Assembly (NCBI RefSeq): GCF_000002235.5 | Contig: NW_022145594.1 | Location: 22,995,890-23,059,889, forward strand | DNA length: 64,000 nt | Direction: 5' to 3' | DNA from: Strongylocentrotus purpuratus | Taxonomy: Eukaryota > Echinodermata > Echinoidea > Camarodonta > Strongylocentrotidae | Shown: positions 24,001 through 36,349 of the stretch, piece by piece | How positions within the stretch are numbered: the stretch's first letter is position 1 | Layout of the letters: each line of letters starts with the position of its first letter | Program-made: the position numbers and the translations under genes | Notes under the pieces: generated by a model | The model's database searches: none | Told to the model about the DNA's origin: nothing | What the model saw: the letters and a program-made list of their open reading frames with translations, nothing else

Positions 24001-26859
24001 ATAATCAATTTCATATTTCCAAGGTAAAATGAAGTTCACTTGTATCAATATTCTATTTCACCAATGTCTGCAATAGTTTCGTGTAGACCAATAGATTAAT
24101 CTTTTATTGAAGCTGATAATACCCGTTTTTTTTTTAATTTACAAGACCTATTCTGTTTTTTTTTATTCACAACACTCATTGTTGGAATATGTTTTGGTCA
24201 GCTCTTCATTCATACCCTTATCCTGCAGATTCGAAACAGATAAGAAATATCCTGTCTCTCTCTCTTAATTGACATCAATTGTGTTTAATGACAATCTTTT
24301 TCTTTATTAGGAGAAGTTTCTCTATATGAGTAAACGCATATTGAGTTTAAATGTTCAGTCGAATTAGATTACTTTTGAAAACAACCAGTCTTTGTATTAG
24401 AATGAATGTATCGTTTGAATATGAAAATTAATAAGGTAAAAACCTTCGTTTAATATATTTTGCATTTTCCCCAAAAAGGTTTCCTAGGGAGAAACCTAAA
24501 CCATACATACAGGTTTGTTCTACAAAGCCTACAACATTTAAAGGAAAAATGCTCTTAGAGTTTGACATTTCCAATTGCCTGGCAAGCTTAAATATCTATC
24601 TATGGTAGTTTTTTGAAAAAAATGTTACAATTACCGCCCAGTAAAATATTGAAGTAAAGGAATACAAATTAAGAAAGTAACTTAACTCATAGCCTGCCAT
24701 AAGGATGCATGCACGATATTGTTATAGTGCCATGTACACCTCAGCAAACTAATGCTCCTCTGCTTCTTGTATGTCTGCACGCATATGTAATAGCAGTTAT
24801 TGTTCATGCCCATTGGACTGTGCCTAGTGTTTTGCACGCACTGTTGATAGTACCATCACGTTAATCCGATTATCTCGTTATAAACTTGGCACTGCGGGGA
24901 TTTGGGGCCTGGCACAATGGAGATTAACCCGATGACAGGATAAAGGGTATGCCCTTGTCTTGGATGTTTGCAACCCCCTCCCCCGCCCTACCCTCACAAT
25001 GACCACCGCATAGGCCAACACCCACTTAAAGGTAAAGATCAGTTATGGTCATGCAATTGCATTGTGAAAGAAACGTTGTGGAATCGATCAGAAAAGGTTG
25101 ATCATCTAGCATCTGCAAGGTTCTGGAATCATCAAAATGATAAGAAATTTGGCCCATTCTTCGTAAAGTTACAAGCACTATACACAGAAAGATGTATATG
25201 GGACTATCCTATATCTCTCACAATCCATGAGAGAAAAAAAAATTACCAAATATATGAATTAGTAGGCGGTTTCCCGGCAAATTTTGTATCATCATGTATT
25301 AGTCAAAACTTATTCTTTCACATGATTGGTAATGAGAGCTTCCATTTCATTTTTTGAAATTGGGGCGTTTCCAATACTGGTCTTCACCTTTAAACTAATG
25401 TTTATTCTTGTTATATAATTTCCATTATAAAATGAAATTATGATAAAATGTTACATTTATGTCTTTTTTCCTGGATCAGGCCAGGGTCTCGAGTGTTCGG
25501 CATGTGCATCCATGACAACAACGCCCGGTGCCTCGTCGCTTGGAGAGTGTGATGAAGGGAACTTACCGAAGATAACGTGTTACGAAAACAAGACCCGCTG
25601 TGCACGTGCTACGATCGAGGGTAATAACTAATTAAAAATGATAAAAGGCCTTGTAACTAATTCAAAGATGATGCTTTTACGGATGAACATTAAAACATAA
25701 TTAATTTGAGGCATCAAGTGGTAAAAATAGCGTTTGATATTCAGGAATGAGCAGCGTTATCAAAAGATAAGGTTACTACGATGATGATGATGATGATTTT
25801 TTTTAAAATAATGTTAATAGCAATGATTATAATAATAATGGTTATAATACTTATAGTAATGAAAGCAATAGTAGTGGTAATGAAAATAATAATAACCAAA
25901 ACAAATAATAAAAATCTAACTACAACTACTACTAATAATAAGAAGAAGACCACGAACACGAAGAAGAAGAAACATTGAAGACAATGCATGGATATTCTTC
26001 TTTATACATTTCAGACTTGTTAACCCAGTACAACCCTCGAACTAAGTTCGATCTGCACGTAAATACCTGCTCAAGAGTCGTAGAACACGCTCTCTTCTAG
26101 GTGATTGATCATTTACTGCCTCTGCATCGAGATTGTGGAATGGTTTTCCCCATATCGCTCGCTGTTGTCACCAGTTATTCACTTTCAGAACTTCACTAAA
26201 GATTTACCTATTTCAGATTGCTTACAATTATTCACTGCTTTTTGGGTCTTTCCCAGTAAAAATCATGAACAGACATTTTTGGTAGTTTTTTCAGTCTCAT
26301 CAGCACCTTTGATTAGGTAACTAGATATTGGCGCTTTATAACTACCTGGATTGGAATAAGAATCATAATTATAACGAAATTAACAATAATAAAGGAAAAG
26401 GAATGATACAAAGTATTTAAGCAAAATCATTCATATCGTATTTTCAAAATTCATTCTATTTTTATTATCTGACCTCTGCCTTTATCAGGGATCGGCCCGT
26501 TCAGTCTTGGTCATGGTGAGACTCCTGTGGTTGTAACCTTCAATGCCACTGTATGGGGCTGCGTCGGAGTACCCATTTACTACGCGTGCACACAGGATGA
26601 CTACGCTCGATCTGACTTGCTAAGGGGTATTTCTAATCGTCCTGGTGACTACAACATCTCTTTGCCGCTCTTCGGTAACTTCTTAGCCCTACTGCAGTCA
26701 TACGAGACAGTGCTGTATGAAAATATGCTTTGCCCCTGCACAGGTAGCATCTGCGGTGGGAGTGGTGGTTATGGCGGAAACGCTGGTTCGCGGCTGAGAA
26801 CAGACGTGATGATTGTCCTGGGATTCTTTCTCATAGCTGTTTTTATTAAACAGTCTTAA
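21081..26859 (+). CDS. Ly6/uPAR-family (three-finger) protein, probably GPI-anchored (three exons)
   Basis: Predicted coding exons: 21081-21135, 25480-25620, 26489-26859, with GT/AG borders and both introns in phase 1. The total is 567 nt, 188 residues. Residues 1-19 are a signal peptide (MKSVFIGAFLLACLSFGIG). The mature part opens with LECSAC, as usual for the LU fold, and has ten cysteines (LEC, SAC, GEC, ITC, TRC, WGC, YAC, then C-P-C and GSIC), enough for five disulfides. A Gly/Ser-rich stretch (GGSGGYGGNAGS) precedes a C-terminal hydrophobic segment with no cytoplasmic tail, fitting a GPI-attachment signal. Two exons for the LU domain and one for the leader match the classic Ly6 gene layout. 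The inter-cysteine loop of exon 3 is longer than in compact Ly6 toxins. The start has a possible 5'UTR acceptor just upstream ('cccatatag'). Ligand unknown. Confidence 0.85.
21485..21580 (-). repeat. tRNA-like relic
   Basis: The minus strand has a good B box ('ggttcgattcc') preceded by 'cctcggactacgaagc', which resembles an anticodon arm, but the A-box part is AT-rich and degenerate. Probably a SINE head, not a working tRNA. Confidence 0.4.
21818..21950. repeat. Direct repeat, ~62 bp, two units
   Basis: 'aagataaattctga' followed by 'gctttg(t/c)tacgct' occurs twice, at about 21818 and 21880. The second unit has a small palindrome, 'ctgccgcaatttttgcggcag'. Confidence 0.6.
22063..22560 (+). mobile_element. 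TTAA-flanked MITE, family 1, copy 1
   Basis: A 498 bp element bounded by TTAA on both sides (22059-22062 and 22561-22564). Its ends are inverted repeats, 'aggtatgcaaagttttgg' and 'ccaaaactttgtaatacct'. A conserved internal palindrome, 'tttaccggtgctcccggtaa', is present. Noncoding. Related copies lie at 35855 and 40361 in the opposite orientation. TTAA targets and A(G)GG ends are typical of Kolobok and piggyBac-type transposons. Confidence 0.85.
22731..23119 (+). mobile_element. Mariner-type MITE, 5'-damaged copy
   Basis: From about 22765 it matches the right part of the element at 55524-56101 and ends in 'ctggaacgcactg' followed by TA. The left terminus is missing; 22731-22764 matches the same element in reverse orientation, producing a local palindrome around 'cagccatgcat'/'atgcatggctg'. 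Confidence 0.7.
23125..25020. other. Intron 1 of the Ly6 gene, no recognised feature
   Basis: AT-rich sequence without supported exons or structured repeats apart from the flanking elements. Confidence 0.4.
25030..25389 (+). mobile_element. TTAA-flanked MITE, family 2, complete copy
   Basis: A 360 bp element between TTAA sites at 25026-25029 and 25390-25393. Its ends are 'aggtaaagatcagt' and 'actggtcttcacct', inverted repeats. A 129-codon open frame overlaps its left part but has no recognisable domain; partial copies at 32735-32880 and 36838-36920 show the sequence is a repeat. It sits 90 bp before the acceptor of Ly6 exon 2. Confidence 0.8.
26020..26345 (+). mobile_element. Degraded LINE C-terminal fragment in Ly6 intron 2
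   Basis: Reading across 26080-26200 gives fragments such as RTRS, a GDRSFTA-like stretch and SRLWNGFP, matching the 'DRAF..AAPRLWNSLP' signature found near the C-terminus of many CR1/L2-like LINE polymerases. It ends with 'gcgctttata' and AT-rich repeats. Frames are broken. Confidence 0.6.
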
Positions 26860-26903
26860 ACATGATGGCAACGACTTTCAAGAAATCAACCTTTGGCTAA
26901 GTC

Positions 26904-26909
26904 AATAAA
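26904..26909 (+). terminator. Polyadenylation signal of the Ly6 gene
   Basis: Canonical AATAAA 45 bases after the stop codon, the first such hexamer downstream, giving a very short 3'UTR. Confidence 0.7.
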
Positions 26910-26989
26910 ACTGCCCATTACCTCTTGAAATGTAAGAACATTACAAAAGAGTGTTATACTACGCGTACTACTACTTCAAATGCAACTAA

Positions 26990-27101
26990 TACAATTAGCG
27001 ATATTAATAATGATAATGATAAATACAATAGTTACATGAAGCATAATAATACGAATAATTATAATAATAATGATAATAATAATATCTAAAATATTAATAT
27101 A

Positions 27102-27138
<37 letters not shown>

Positions 27139-27300
27139 ATCCTAATAATGATAATAATAATAATCACGATATCTTTATTAAAGATAATAAATATCTTAAT
27201 AATAAAAGTTATCATAATGATAATAATTAAACCAATAATATTAGCAATAATGATAATATAATATCGTTATAAGAGATAATACATTTATTAATTATAATAA
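26990..27300. repeat. AT-rich trinucleotide repeats with (ACT)n
   Basis: ATA/ATG-rich tracts around a perfect (ACT)n block at 27102-27138. Open frames here are simple-sequence artefacts. Confidence 0.85.
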
Positions 27301-27700
27301 TAATAGTAATACTCAGTTTTTATATAGCGCTTATTAGAATCACCAAGCGCTTCCAACTTTGGAGATTATTACCCCGGCTTTAGATGTGATACCATTGCGG
27401 CGCTCTAGCATTTCAAAGAATTAATTCCTGCCAGGTAATATTAGTCATCATAATGATAATAATAAAATCAATGATAACAATAATAATAGCGTTATAAGTT
27501 ATAATAAATATATTGATACTATTAGTTATCATAATGATAATAATAGAACCAATAATAGTAATTGTAACAATAATAACAATAACATCATTAATCATTATCC
27601 CGGCAGTAGCCGAGCTACCCTGATAATTCACTTAGCCATTTGAGGAATTTCTTTCGTACCTGGTACCCATAACATAGCCTGGCCGGTAAAAAGTGGCCAA
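27290..27700 (-). mobile_element. Retroposon 3'-end relic
   Basis: On the minus strand 'aagcgctatataaaaactga' is followed by (ATT)n, a layout shared with tails near 43085-43125 and 56470-56520. This is the typical 3' end of CR1/L2-like LINEs or SINEs that borrow it. No coding sequence remains. Confidence 0.45.
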
Positions 27701-29990
27701 CGTAGATTGACGAACTTCTAATTATTTGATGCACATGTAATGCATGAGCATCATTTCTATAGGCCATGTAAATTTAAATTACGATGGTTATAATGATATA
27801 GCCGGCGAGTTGATTTCTTGAAAGTCTTTTCATTCGTTTCATCATTTATCAATTAGGTAATACTTGGCTAGAATTACATCACTATACATAATCATTTTGT
27901 TCATAATCAAACAATACTGCTGTCTTCCAGAGAAAATGTAAGACCGGGTTCCAAAGAATTTTAGAGTAATCACATTCATAAAATAGATATAAATTAATTT
28001 TCTGTGCGTTTGCACTTTAAATGATAATCATGATCAGATTTATTGTTAAGTTATTTTCTATACATGCTAATATGTTATCGAGTAATTTCAAATTCAAATG
28101 TTTTAATCGTTGTTCCTTGAATGTTCCCCATAAATTAGCTTTGAATTTATAAAGGTTCTTTCAAGTAACACCTTAAATATAATCTGCGATTGTGTTTTTC
28201 TTTTTAGCTGATATATCATGACATACGTTGGGTGTCAGTCCAAAGTAATGAACAAACAAAATGTTTCACATTTTGATTTTCTTTTCCAGTCATGAGGTAT
28301 AGACTTCCAAGGTAATTCAACCACATTTAAATAACTATGTCCAATACAAAGTATTTATTTTGCCCGATTTATATCCTAATCCCCTTTTGCGTCATTGATG
28401 TCCCCAAGACATATTATTTTTCTCTTGTTTGACTTGTATGTATGTGTTTCCCCCATAGAGCTGCATTCTAATATTAGTGAACTCATAACATGATTTATTT
28501 ACATGTAGACGTTTTTACATGCCGAAATACATTATTGCTGCAATAAAGATATATTTCTAGGAACTTTTAATTTTTAGTCTTTGAAGGAACAGATCTTAAA
28601 GAATAAAAATTATAATCGGGTCAACTGATGAAGGAAGTTTGAAAATAACAAATTTTGGTTTGCAAAGTTTTGCTTTAAAAGTAATTGGCTTTATAAGTTA
28701 ATGGAAAATAAAGATCATAATTTCAGATGGAAGATATACAATATCATTTGAACTATCTTAGTCCCAACTTCAATGAGTTTCTTAAAAAACAACGTTTTTC
28801 CTGAATATGCTCTTAAGGTTTGCAACTTTTAACGTTGAACATTTGATCTTGTCGCACACTGTTTCTGGCTGTCGACCTTGTAAAAAAAAAGAAATCATAG
28901 AATTAAACCCATTTTTCAAAAGAAACTTCTATTTTAAGCATATTTATGACGAAGTCATATTGTTATAATAATCAGAATCAAGATGGTCATCATATTTCAA
29001 TAGACTGAGATATGAAATGTGTAAGGTAAATGTTAAACAGCAGACACTCACTTCGCTCCGTGCACAGGTTAGCATATTTAAAACACATTATTGTTAAAGA
29101 AAAATCAAAAATTGAGAGAAAACTGGTCTGTAAAAGGGCAAGAACAAAACGACAAAGGAGAAACAGATAGGCAAAAGTTTGAAGAAAATCCGTTAAACGA
29201 GATGAAAGTTATGAATTTCTGAATGTTGTAATCATTATACGAATTAAAGGGAATTTAGAATTTGCCGAATCAGTGTGAGGTAGTTATCTCAAAACCAAAA
29301 CAATATTAATAATGCTAGCCATTCTAAAACACTTCTGATTCCTAAAAAAATGATTCAAATTATCTGAGGTTTCAATAGACATGATTTTCGAATATTTTAA
29401 TTTGTCCAGATCGAACGATTTTACATGCATTTCCGCTCCTTCTATTATTTATTCCAAAGAAAGTCTTCGCTATCTATCTTGGGGTTGTAAAATTATTTGT
29501 TTGTATTACATTTCTAAATTATTTAAGTATTTTCCCTGTCACTTCAATGAAGAAAAGGGGCACAATATCGGATCACCCGCTTTTTTCAAGCCATTAAACA
29601 AATTGTATCCACTGTCCATCACTCTGCAGAAAACATGCACAGTACTTTAAATAAAGATACATTATTACCTGAGGATAGTTTTCAAAGAAAGAAAACGAAT
29701 CGCATCTGGATGTTCGGCAAAGTCATAATATACTAAATAATTAGTTTTCTTTGGAGATGAAAGCACAATTCATCAACGATTTGCCACTTTGTTTCCACTT
29801 TATTCTTCTGAATATCCTCCGAAAAAAATACTTTCTGATATTTGTTAATTTGTATTAAAAGTATGGTGATTTAGGTCTATATTATGATACTTTGGGAAAA
29901 AAGGCTACATTAATAAATACAAGAGAAGGAAAACGACATGCTGCAACTGAAGTGATTCTTGTTCTTCTTTTCTTTTTCTTCTTCTTCTTC
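27700..29990. other. Noncoding stretch
   Basis: AT-rich, no domain-bearing frame, no clear repeat. An 89-codon open frame at 29381-29650 has no recognisable domain and no splice context, so it was not called. Confidence 0.4.
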
Positions 29991-29992
29991 TT

Positions 29993-30410
29993 TTTGGTTT
30001 GATTGGTTCGATTTTTTGTTTTACCTGACTGTTAAGAAAGAAATTGTATGCTTGTAAGTAAGCAACCAGGGGACCGACGGCTTTAAATTAAAGTCCTCTC
30101 CGAAGGACCTGGTAATGAGGATTAATGCCTTACCAAAGGGCAATAGCGCATCAAATTGGTTTCGCACCCCCTCCAAAATGTTAAAGCGATGCTGTAGAAG
30201 GTGAAATCTAAGCCATGATGTTCATGTACTACTTATTCAGTAGTGAGGAGGCGGCACCAAATGAATTCGCCAGAGGCCTTTTGGCAAGGAATTCATCATA
30301 TTCCTTGGAGAGGATTTATGACGGTTGGTACCCTGGTTGCTTACAAGTATACATATTTTTTCTTAGTAGTCAGGCAAAATAAACCATCAAACCAAACCAA
30401 GCCAAACCAT
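29993..30410. mobile_element. Inverted-repeat element with ~80 bp arms
   Basis: The left arm ('ggtttgattggtt...cctgactgtt...gcttgtaagtaagcaacc') is the reverse complement of the right arm at about 30330-30410. The core ('gaggattaatgcc', 'aagggca') is also found at 6046-6150 beside another small hairpin, so this is a repeat family. Noncoding. Confidence 0.65.
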
Positions 30411-30414
30411 TCAC

Positions 30415-31415
30415 TGTCTTGTATTCATGTTGATGTATTAACTTGTCTTGGTCATGGGTAAGATTATGACAAGCGGTTGGAAGGGGTGGAAGTGTTGCGG
30501 GGGAGGGGGGGGGGGGGGAGGTGAACAACCTATGCACACATTTCCTGAATTTTCACAGAGTAGAGAAGTCGTAGTAATCAATTACACTAAACAATTATTA
30601 TTCTTTGAAATTTCTGCATTACTAAATATGTCACCGTGGAGCTATCGTTTAATTAATAAACTAAGATAACTGCCAAATACACGAACACAAATATACACAC
30701 AAAAGGAAACAATATTTTCGGCTCAAATTTGTTTTTAACAGAATATACAACACAATGAAATTGATATCATATTGGAGGTAATTCAAGTTTGCTTTAAATG
30801 ACACATAACATATGGTGATTTCAGGTTTTGCTCATAAAGTCATCTTTTAAACTAGGTTTAAACACACTAAATACGTCCATAATGCACTGATACGCATACA
30901 GTAAATACAGATATGGGGAGATATTCCGTTTTTGTTGAAATCAAGTCAATAACTTTCGGTCGCCATCCTTTTCACTGGAAAAAGATATAAGTCTCTCCTT
31001 TCTACAATACATTGTACATGGGCGAATTCCTGGAACGTTTACAAATAAAACATACTCAGATTATGATATATAGAAATAATGTATGGACATAATAGTCATA
31101 TCACAATAATTGTGATGTTGATTAATATCAATTCCATTGAATTTGGTTTCATAATGTAGCTTATTCAATTCTATTCATATGGCATCAAGCTCATGGTGAT
31201 TCAAAGTTCTTATTCACAACATACCGTTTTTTCGGTAAAAAGGGCCTCTTTTTTTAGGGTGACCGCTACAAATTTAATAAGAACTCTGAAATAATGTGTT
31301 TTATGATAAATTCTTTTGAATAAACAAGGTGTTGTTAGTTTGTGAAGTAGTGGCAACCAACTCAAAAAATAAGCAAGATATTTGGGTTCGGTCATCCAAA
31401 TCAACTGAGGTTAAA
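30415..31415. other. Noncoding stretch
   Basis: Contains a G run at 30500-30520. No supported exon or structured repeat. Confidence 0.4.
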
Positions 31416-31419
31416 TATT

Positions 31420-32660
31420 TTAATTATTTATTTGAACTCTTTATTCAGGATAAACACGAACACCAAAGCTGTTTTTACCATGGTCCTGATTGAAATACAA
31501 TAAAAACACAACAATGAGTGTATATAAACATTAAAATAAATTTCAAACGTTTAATAGAAGAACTTCGTGATACATATGTAAATGAATAATCACACACCGT
31601 GGTTAAAAATACCAAGTGCAAAGGTACTTCTTTAAATTGTAAATAACAAGATAGGGCAATTTAGATGAGGATCGATTAAGGTATTCAGTACCATATCAGC
31701 AAAAAAAGAAAAGTAGAAAAGGGAGACAAAGGCAAAGAGATGTATGGGTGGCGAACAAAATAAGGAGTAAATTTTTGGAGGGTACTAAACGTATGTAAGG
31801 ATACCCACGGACTGTATTTGGCAATTCAATTGGTATGCTTAAATATGATCATCATCAACTTCAGGTGGCGCTGTAAAGCGCTGCTGTGGTCTTCACGAGA
31901 GCACGCCATGCAACTCTTTCACCTGCCATTTGTTTTGAACATTTCATTCCTTGTCCAGACACTTTATTGATATCATCAGTCCAAGATATTGGTGGACGAC
32001 CTCTACCCCGTTTTCCTTCGACTGCTCCTTGCAGTATTTGCTTCTCAACACATTCAGATCTCTTAACGATGTGCCCAAAATTGTTTAGTTTTCTTTCCAT
32101 GATTCCCCCTCTGATTGTCAAGTCTGTTCCGATCTTTTTTAGGACCTACACATTTGTCTTTTTATCTTTCCATGACACCTGCAACAGCCTCCTGTAGCAC
32201 CACATTTTGAAGGCATCAACTCTCTTTCTGTCGTTCTTTGTCATGGCCCAGGACTCACTCCCGTAAGTCGCAATAGAGAAAGAAGTTGTTTGAAGCAGAC
32301 GAACCTTCAGACTGAGAGATAGGGCTTGGCTCTTCCAGATGTGAGAAATATTCTTCATTGTTCTTCTCGCCATTGCCATCCTTCTTCTTATCTCTGTGGT
32401 GCTCTCTCTCCTTTGTTAGTGATAATTGAACCCAAGTACTCAAACCGATTTACTACTTCAATCTTATTTCCAGCTACGGTGAAGTCAGTGTTATTACTAT
32501 CTCTATCGACAACCATTATTTGTGTCTTTTTGGTGATAATTGAACCCAAGTACTCAAACCGATTTACTACTTCAATCTTATTTACAGCTACGGTGAAGTC
32601 AGTGTTATTATTATCTCTATCGACAACCATTATTGTTGTCTTTTACGTGATACTCTAATA
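31420..32660 (-). mobile_element. 5'-truncated non-LTR retrotransposon (LINE)
   Basis: Three consecutive minus-strand frames (32630-32388, 32379-32146, 32121-31861) encode the C-terminal part of a LINE polyprotein: RFEYLGSIIT, then ATYGSESWAMTK...RRLLQVSW, then RGRPPISWTDDI. Frame changes between the pieces and the missing endonuclease and RT core show it is dead and truncated. The 3' end is at ~31420-31455, 'gaataaagagttcaaataaa', an AT-rich tail. An in-frame 114 bp (38-codon) tandem duplication at about 32419-32640 repeats NKIEVVNRFEYLGSIIT. The clade (RTE-like or I-like) cannot be fixed from this fragment. Confidence 0.85.
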
Positions 32661-32734
32661 TCAAATCATGAGAAGTTTATATCGGTATTTGCACGTTTAA
32701 ATGTGTTGAAGGGATTGGATATTTTGAATATTGG

Positions 32735-32880
32735 ATGATAAATTAGTAGGCGGTTTCCCGTCAAAATGTGTATCATCACGTATTAGTCAAAACATATTCT
32801 TTCACATGATTGTAAATAAGAGCTTCAATTTCTATTTTTGAGAGGGGGACGTTTCCAAAACTTGTCTATACATTTAACAA
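32735..32880 (+). mobile_element. TTAA MITE family 2, right-half fragment
   Basis: Matches 25258-25389 ('aattagtaggcggtttccc', 'attctttcacatgattg') and ends in a degraded terminus before 'atttaac'. The left half is absent. Confidence 0.7.
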
Positions 32881-32884
32881 CTAA

Positions 32885-35850
32885 GTATTCATGCAAGTAA
32901 GTCTGAATAATCTTTTTCCTTAATGTTTGCAACATAACAATCAACAGATATTGGTCTATAGTTGGTGCATACATATTTTGAACCAAAAGCTTTTATTTCG
33001 AGAATGAAATGGAATATTGGAATTAATAATTCGAAGGATTCTTGGTAAAATGCAAGTTGACATTACCACTTAAGTTTCTTAATCAATCGAGTGTAGAACA
33101 TTTAAACAGCAACGCTATCTTTTAGAAACGAGTAGGTTATTATTATTATATTTTTTCATTGTTGAGCGTCCTAAACCTGTTGATGAAAACAAATATGCTC
33201 TTAATATTTAGAGTTATGGAAAGCCGGGAGTAATAATTGTGCATGACTGTTTACAGCATGGAGCACAGTGGTATTTCAGGGGGCATTGGTGTCTACAGGA
33301 CCATAAAGACGAAAAGACATAATGCGGATGAAGGTTATCGTTGTTGTTAATATTGATTATTGTCGTTATTATTGGTTATTGTTCTTGTTCTTTATATTAG
33401 TGTTTATAATTATTAATTGTAGAATTATTATTATAATTATCATTATTATTTGTATCATTATTTGTAACCATTATCATTAATATTATCATTTCTATGTTAT
33501 CATTATTATTACAGTTATTGTTATACGTTTATTTTTCATTTTGAATATTATTACGTTATCTTATTTACCATAGTATTACAGCATCGTATTCATTTCTCAA
33601 TACATTCATTTAACAATTGGAATGAAAGTGTACTAAGGAGGTACCCAGACGCAAATTGTTTCGGGCGTTGCTGCCCTTAGCGTTCGGCATTTATAGGCTG
33701 GAAAATCACATAGGACCTATGTTTTCTCAAATCCCGATTTCTTGAAAGATTTAGTTTAAAACAACTTTTAGAAGACTTGTTAAATCCAAAACTAGGGCAG
33801 CTCTTTGTTCTTTAACTGTATTTGATACTAAAGTCTGCAGAAAACTTGATTAGAAAAACTATATCTTCATTGTTCAAATGAAATCGAGATAGAATATAGG
33901 TTTGCAATCAAGTGATGTAGGAAGATGTACATTTCTTAAACAGGACACGGTTTCAAAGAAAATAACTCTTGAACCGTTAGGCTACACAATAATACAATAA
34001 CCATGCTTAATGTAAACATCTGAACGAGAGAGAGAAAACAAAAATCACCTATCAGATAAGTTGCTTGACTGGTTGACTTTATTCATATTCCTTGCACAGT
34101 TAACAAAGCACAATACATTTCACATAACATTTCTTTAAGCAATATGGAAGTATAAATCCTAAATCATAGTAATTACTGACAAGAGAGACTGTTCTATAAC
34201 ATATGAAATGAAACAAAAGTGAGCCTACTTTTTAAAAGCTAGGCTTTTTGCATGTAGGTTCAACTTCTAACTTTATATACCAAAACAGATTACAAAAACA
34301 CTAGACTAAGACAAACAAATTAATAGACGAAATACAAATTGTTACGGCTTAAAGAGGAAGAGAGATAAAGAGAGAAAGAGGGAGAGGGGGTGAAAATGGA
34401 GGAAAAAACAACGATGTATAGATGGATATAAATGTAGATAGATGTAGATAGAAAGGTGGGTAGATAGATGGATAGAGAGAGAGAAAAAAAAAGAGAGACA
34501 GAAAAAGAGAGCGTGTAGGATGAGCTTATTTTACTCTGACATTTATTAATTTGATCATACAAGTCATGTTTGTAATATTATCTAGTTTGATTATGATAAA
34601 CAAACAATAATGAGTCAACAATAGTATAGCGTAAATTAACAAAATACATGCACTATCTGTTTACAGTATAGATTAGAACATGTAAACAACAACTCACAGC
34701 GAACAGCAAACGATTTCATTGTGAATCTTTTAAAGTTACCAAAATGTAAAAAACGATTTCTATTATAACAAACAACAACGATAACAAAAACTAACATCGT
34801 TACGTGAAAACGCAGTATGGTTATTATGGTACTTATAAAGCGCTTTCCACCGAAGTCTCTATAAAGCGTTCTAACAAGCAAAATACAATGAAAAACAATT
34901 ACATATTAACCTAAACAAACAAGTACAAATAAACCTACAAATTACAATACATATGATATATACATCAATGTGAACAGAGTAACTTACTCATCAAAAGCAA
35001 TATTGAATAAATGTGTCGTAAGACAAGTTTGAATTGTTTTTTAATAGTTTTTGACATGTAAATGTAGTTTACATAAGAGTGTGATGTATTTCATGAAAGT
35101 TTGTTGCACAAGAGTATAATTGCGATCGAAATATAATGGAGCAGTAAGTAATGAATATTTTTTATTTGAACATAACAAGAGGCATGAATTGACAAAAGGA
35201 TATGTAGGTTATCTAGCACTGGAATCAGTTTAATAATTTTGAAGAAGTAAGTATACTTATCCCTTGTGGCGCAGAGAGATTTTCGTGTGCCACATACAGA
35301 GTTAATCTATTCGATATACGATTAACGTGATTACAGACAAAGTTTTTTCGTGAGGCTTGCATTTGTATTTGCACTTGCCATCCTACGATAAAAATATTCG
35401 AGCCCCGGACGAACCAGCGACTGACAGAGCAAGGCTCTGCTTAAGACTTAAGGAATGGTAATGAAGTGTCAAACTTCCCGCAGGCTGTCACTTTGCTAGA
35501 CAACTATGAACTTGAATATTAAAATGGCGATTACAACATTTTAAGAAAGGTCATTAAAACATTACGTTCATATATGTTTAAACTTGTAAAGCCATAGTTG
35601 ATAATTATGCAAAATATTATCAAAGGTATAAAATCTTCAGCTTTTAAAGGAGCAGACCTTCATATCACTTCGTTTATCTAAAATATCGCCTTTCGATCAA
35701 ACTACAAGTTTGGGTAAAGGTTTAGTTTTGGTATGCCTCCAAAATTTTCTGTCAGATTCTCTGACTGTAAAGAATGAGTAAAAAGAAGCTTTACAACTTA
35801 GCGGCTATAAACACGATCGCAACTATTTTCGAAAAATCAACTTAATGACA
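32885..35850. other. Noncoding stretch with simple repeats
   Basis: ATT-rich tracts at 33340-33560, GA-rich sequence at 34350-34515 and 'ataaagcgct' retroposon-like motifs near 34837-34870. No supported exon. Confidence 0.4.
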
Positions 35851-35854
35851 ATGT

Positions 35855-36342
35855 CAATACACAAAGTTTTGGTATGGGTTCAAATGAACATATTGGAAGC
35901 ATATGCGATCCTACAATATTCAGTGATCGTTGTCGCGGTTAAAATCGAGTCTAAAGTTATGAAATTATAGATAATAAACTCTTTATGTTGTATAGCTCCC
36001 TCTCAAGGTCAAGATATTAATTAAGCTATAAAACAATGTTTCTTGACTAAAATCGACCGATTGGCTATTCCCATTTGGAAATTATATATCACAACTACAT
36101 ATTCTGATATTTTCATGGTCGCAGCTACCATTGTATCGCCGTGGGCGCCATTTGAAATCTATCAACATTTACCGGGAGCACCGGTAAATTTTTAGATTCA
36201 ATTTTTCTCGAAAGCAGAAGTGTTTTAGACGCTAAAATTTCTAGTGCTTATAATACATCCACAGGGGCATCCATATATATGAAAATTGTAAAGAATCACT
36301 ATCCACCCAATTTTAAAAATTTCCCAAAACTTTGTATTACCT
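35855..36342 (-). mobile_element. TTAA MITE, family 1, copy 2
   Basis: Reverse-orientation relative of 22063-22560. The right TTAA is intact (36343-36346); the left terminus is eroded. The internal 'taccgggagcaccggtaaa' palindrome is conserved. Confidence 0.8.
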
Positions 36343-36349
36343 TTAATGC

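Noticed and set aside
24968-25357. 129-codon open frame in Ly6 intron 1
   Set aside because: Most of it lies inside a TTAA-flanked MITE whose partial copies elsewhere do not keep the frame.
31886-32658. Plus-strand frames at the LINE locus
   Set aside because: Antisense shadows of the minus-strand LINE coding fragment.
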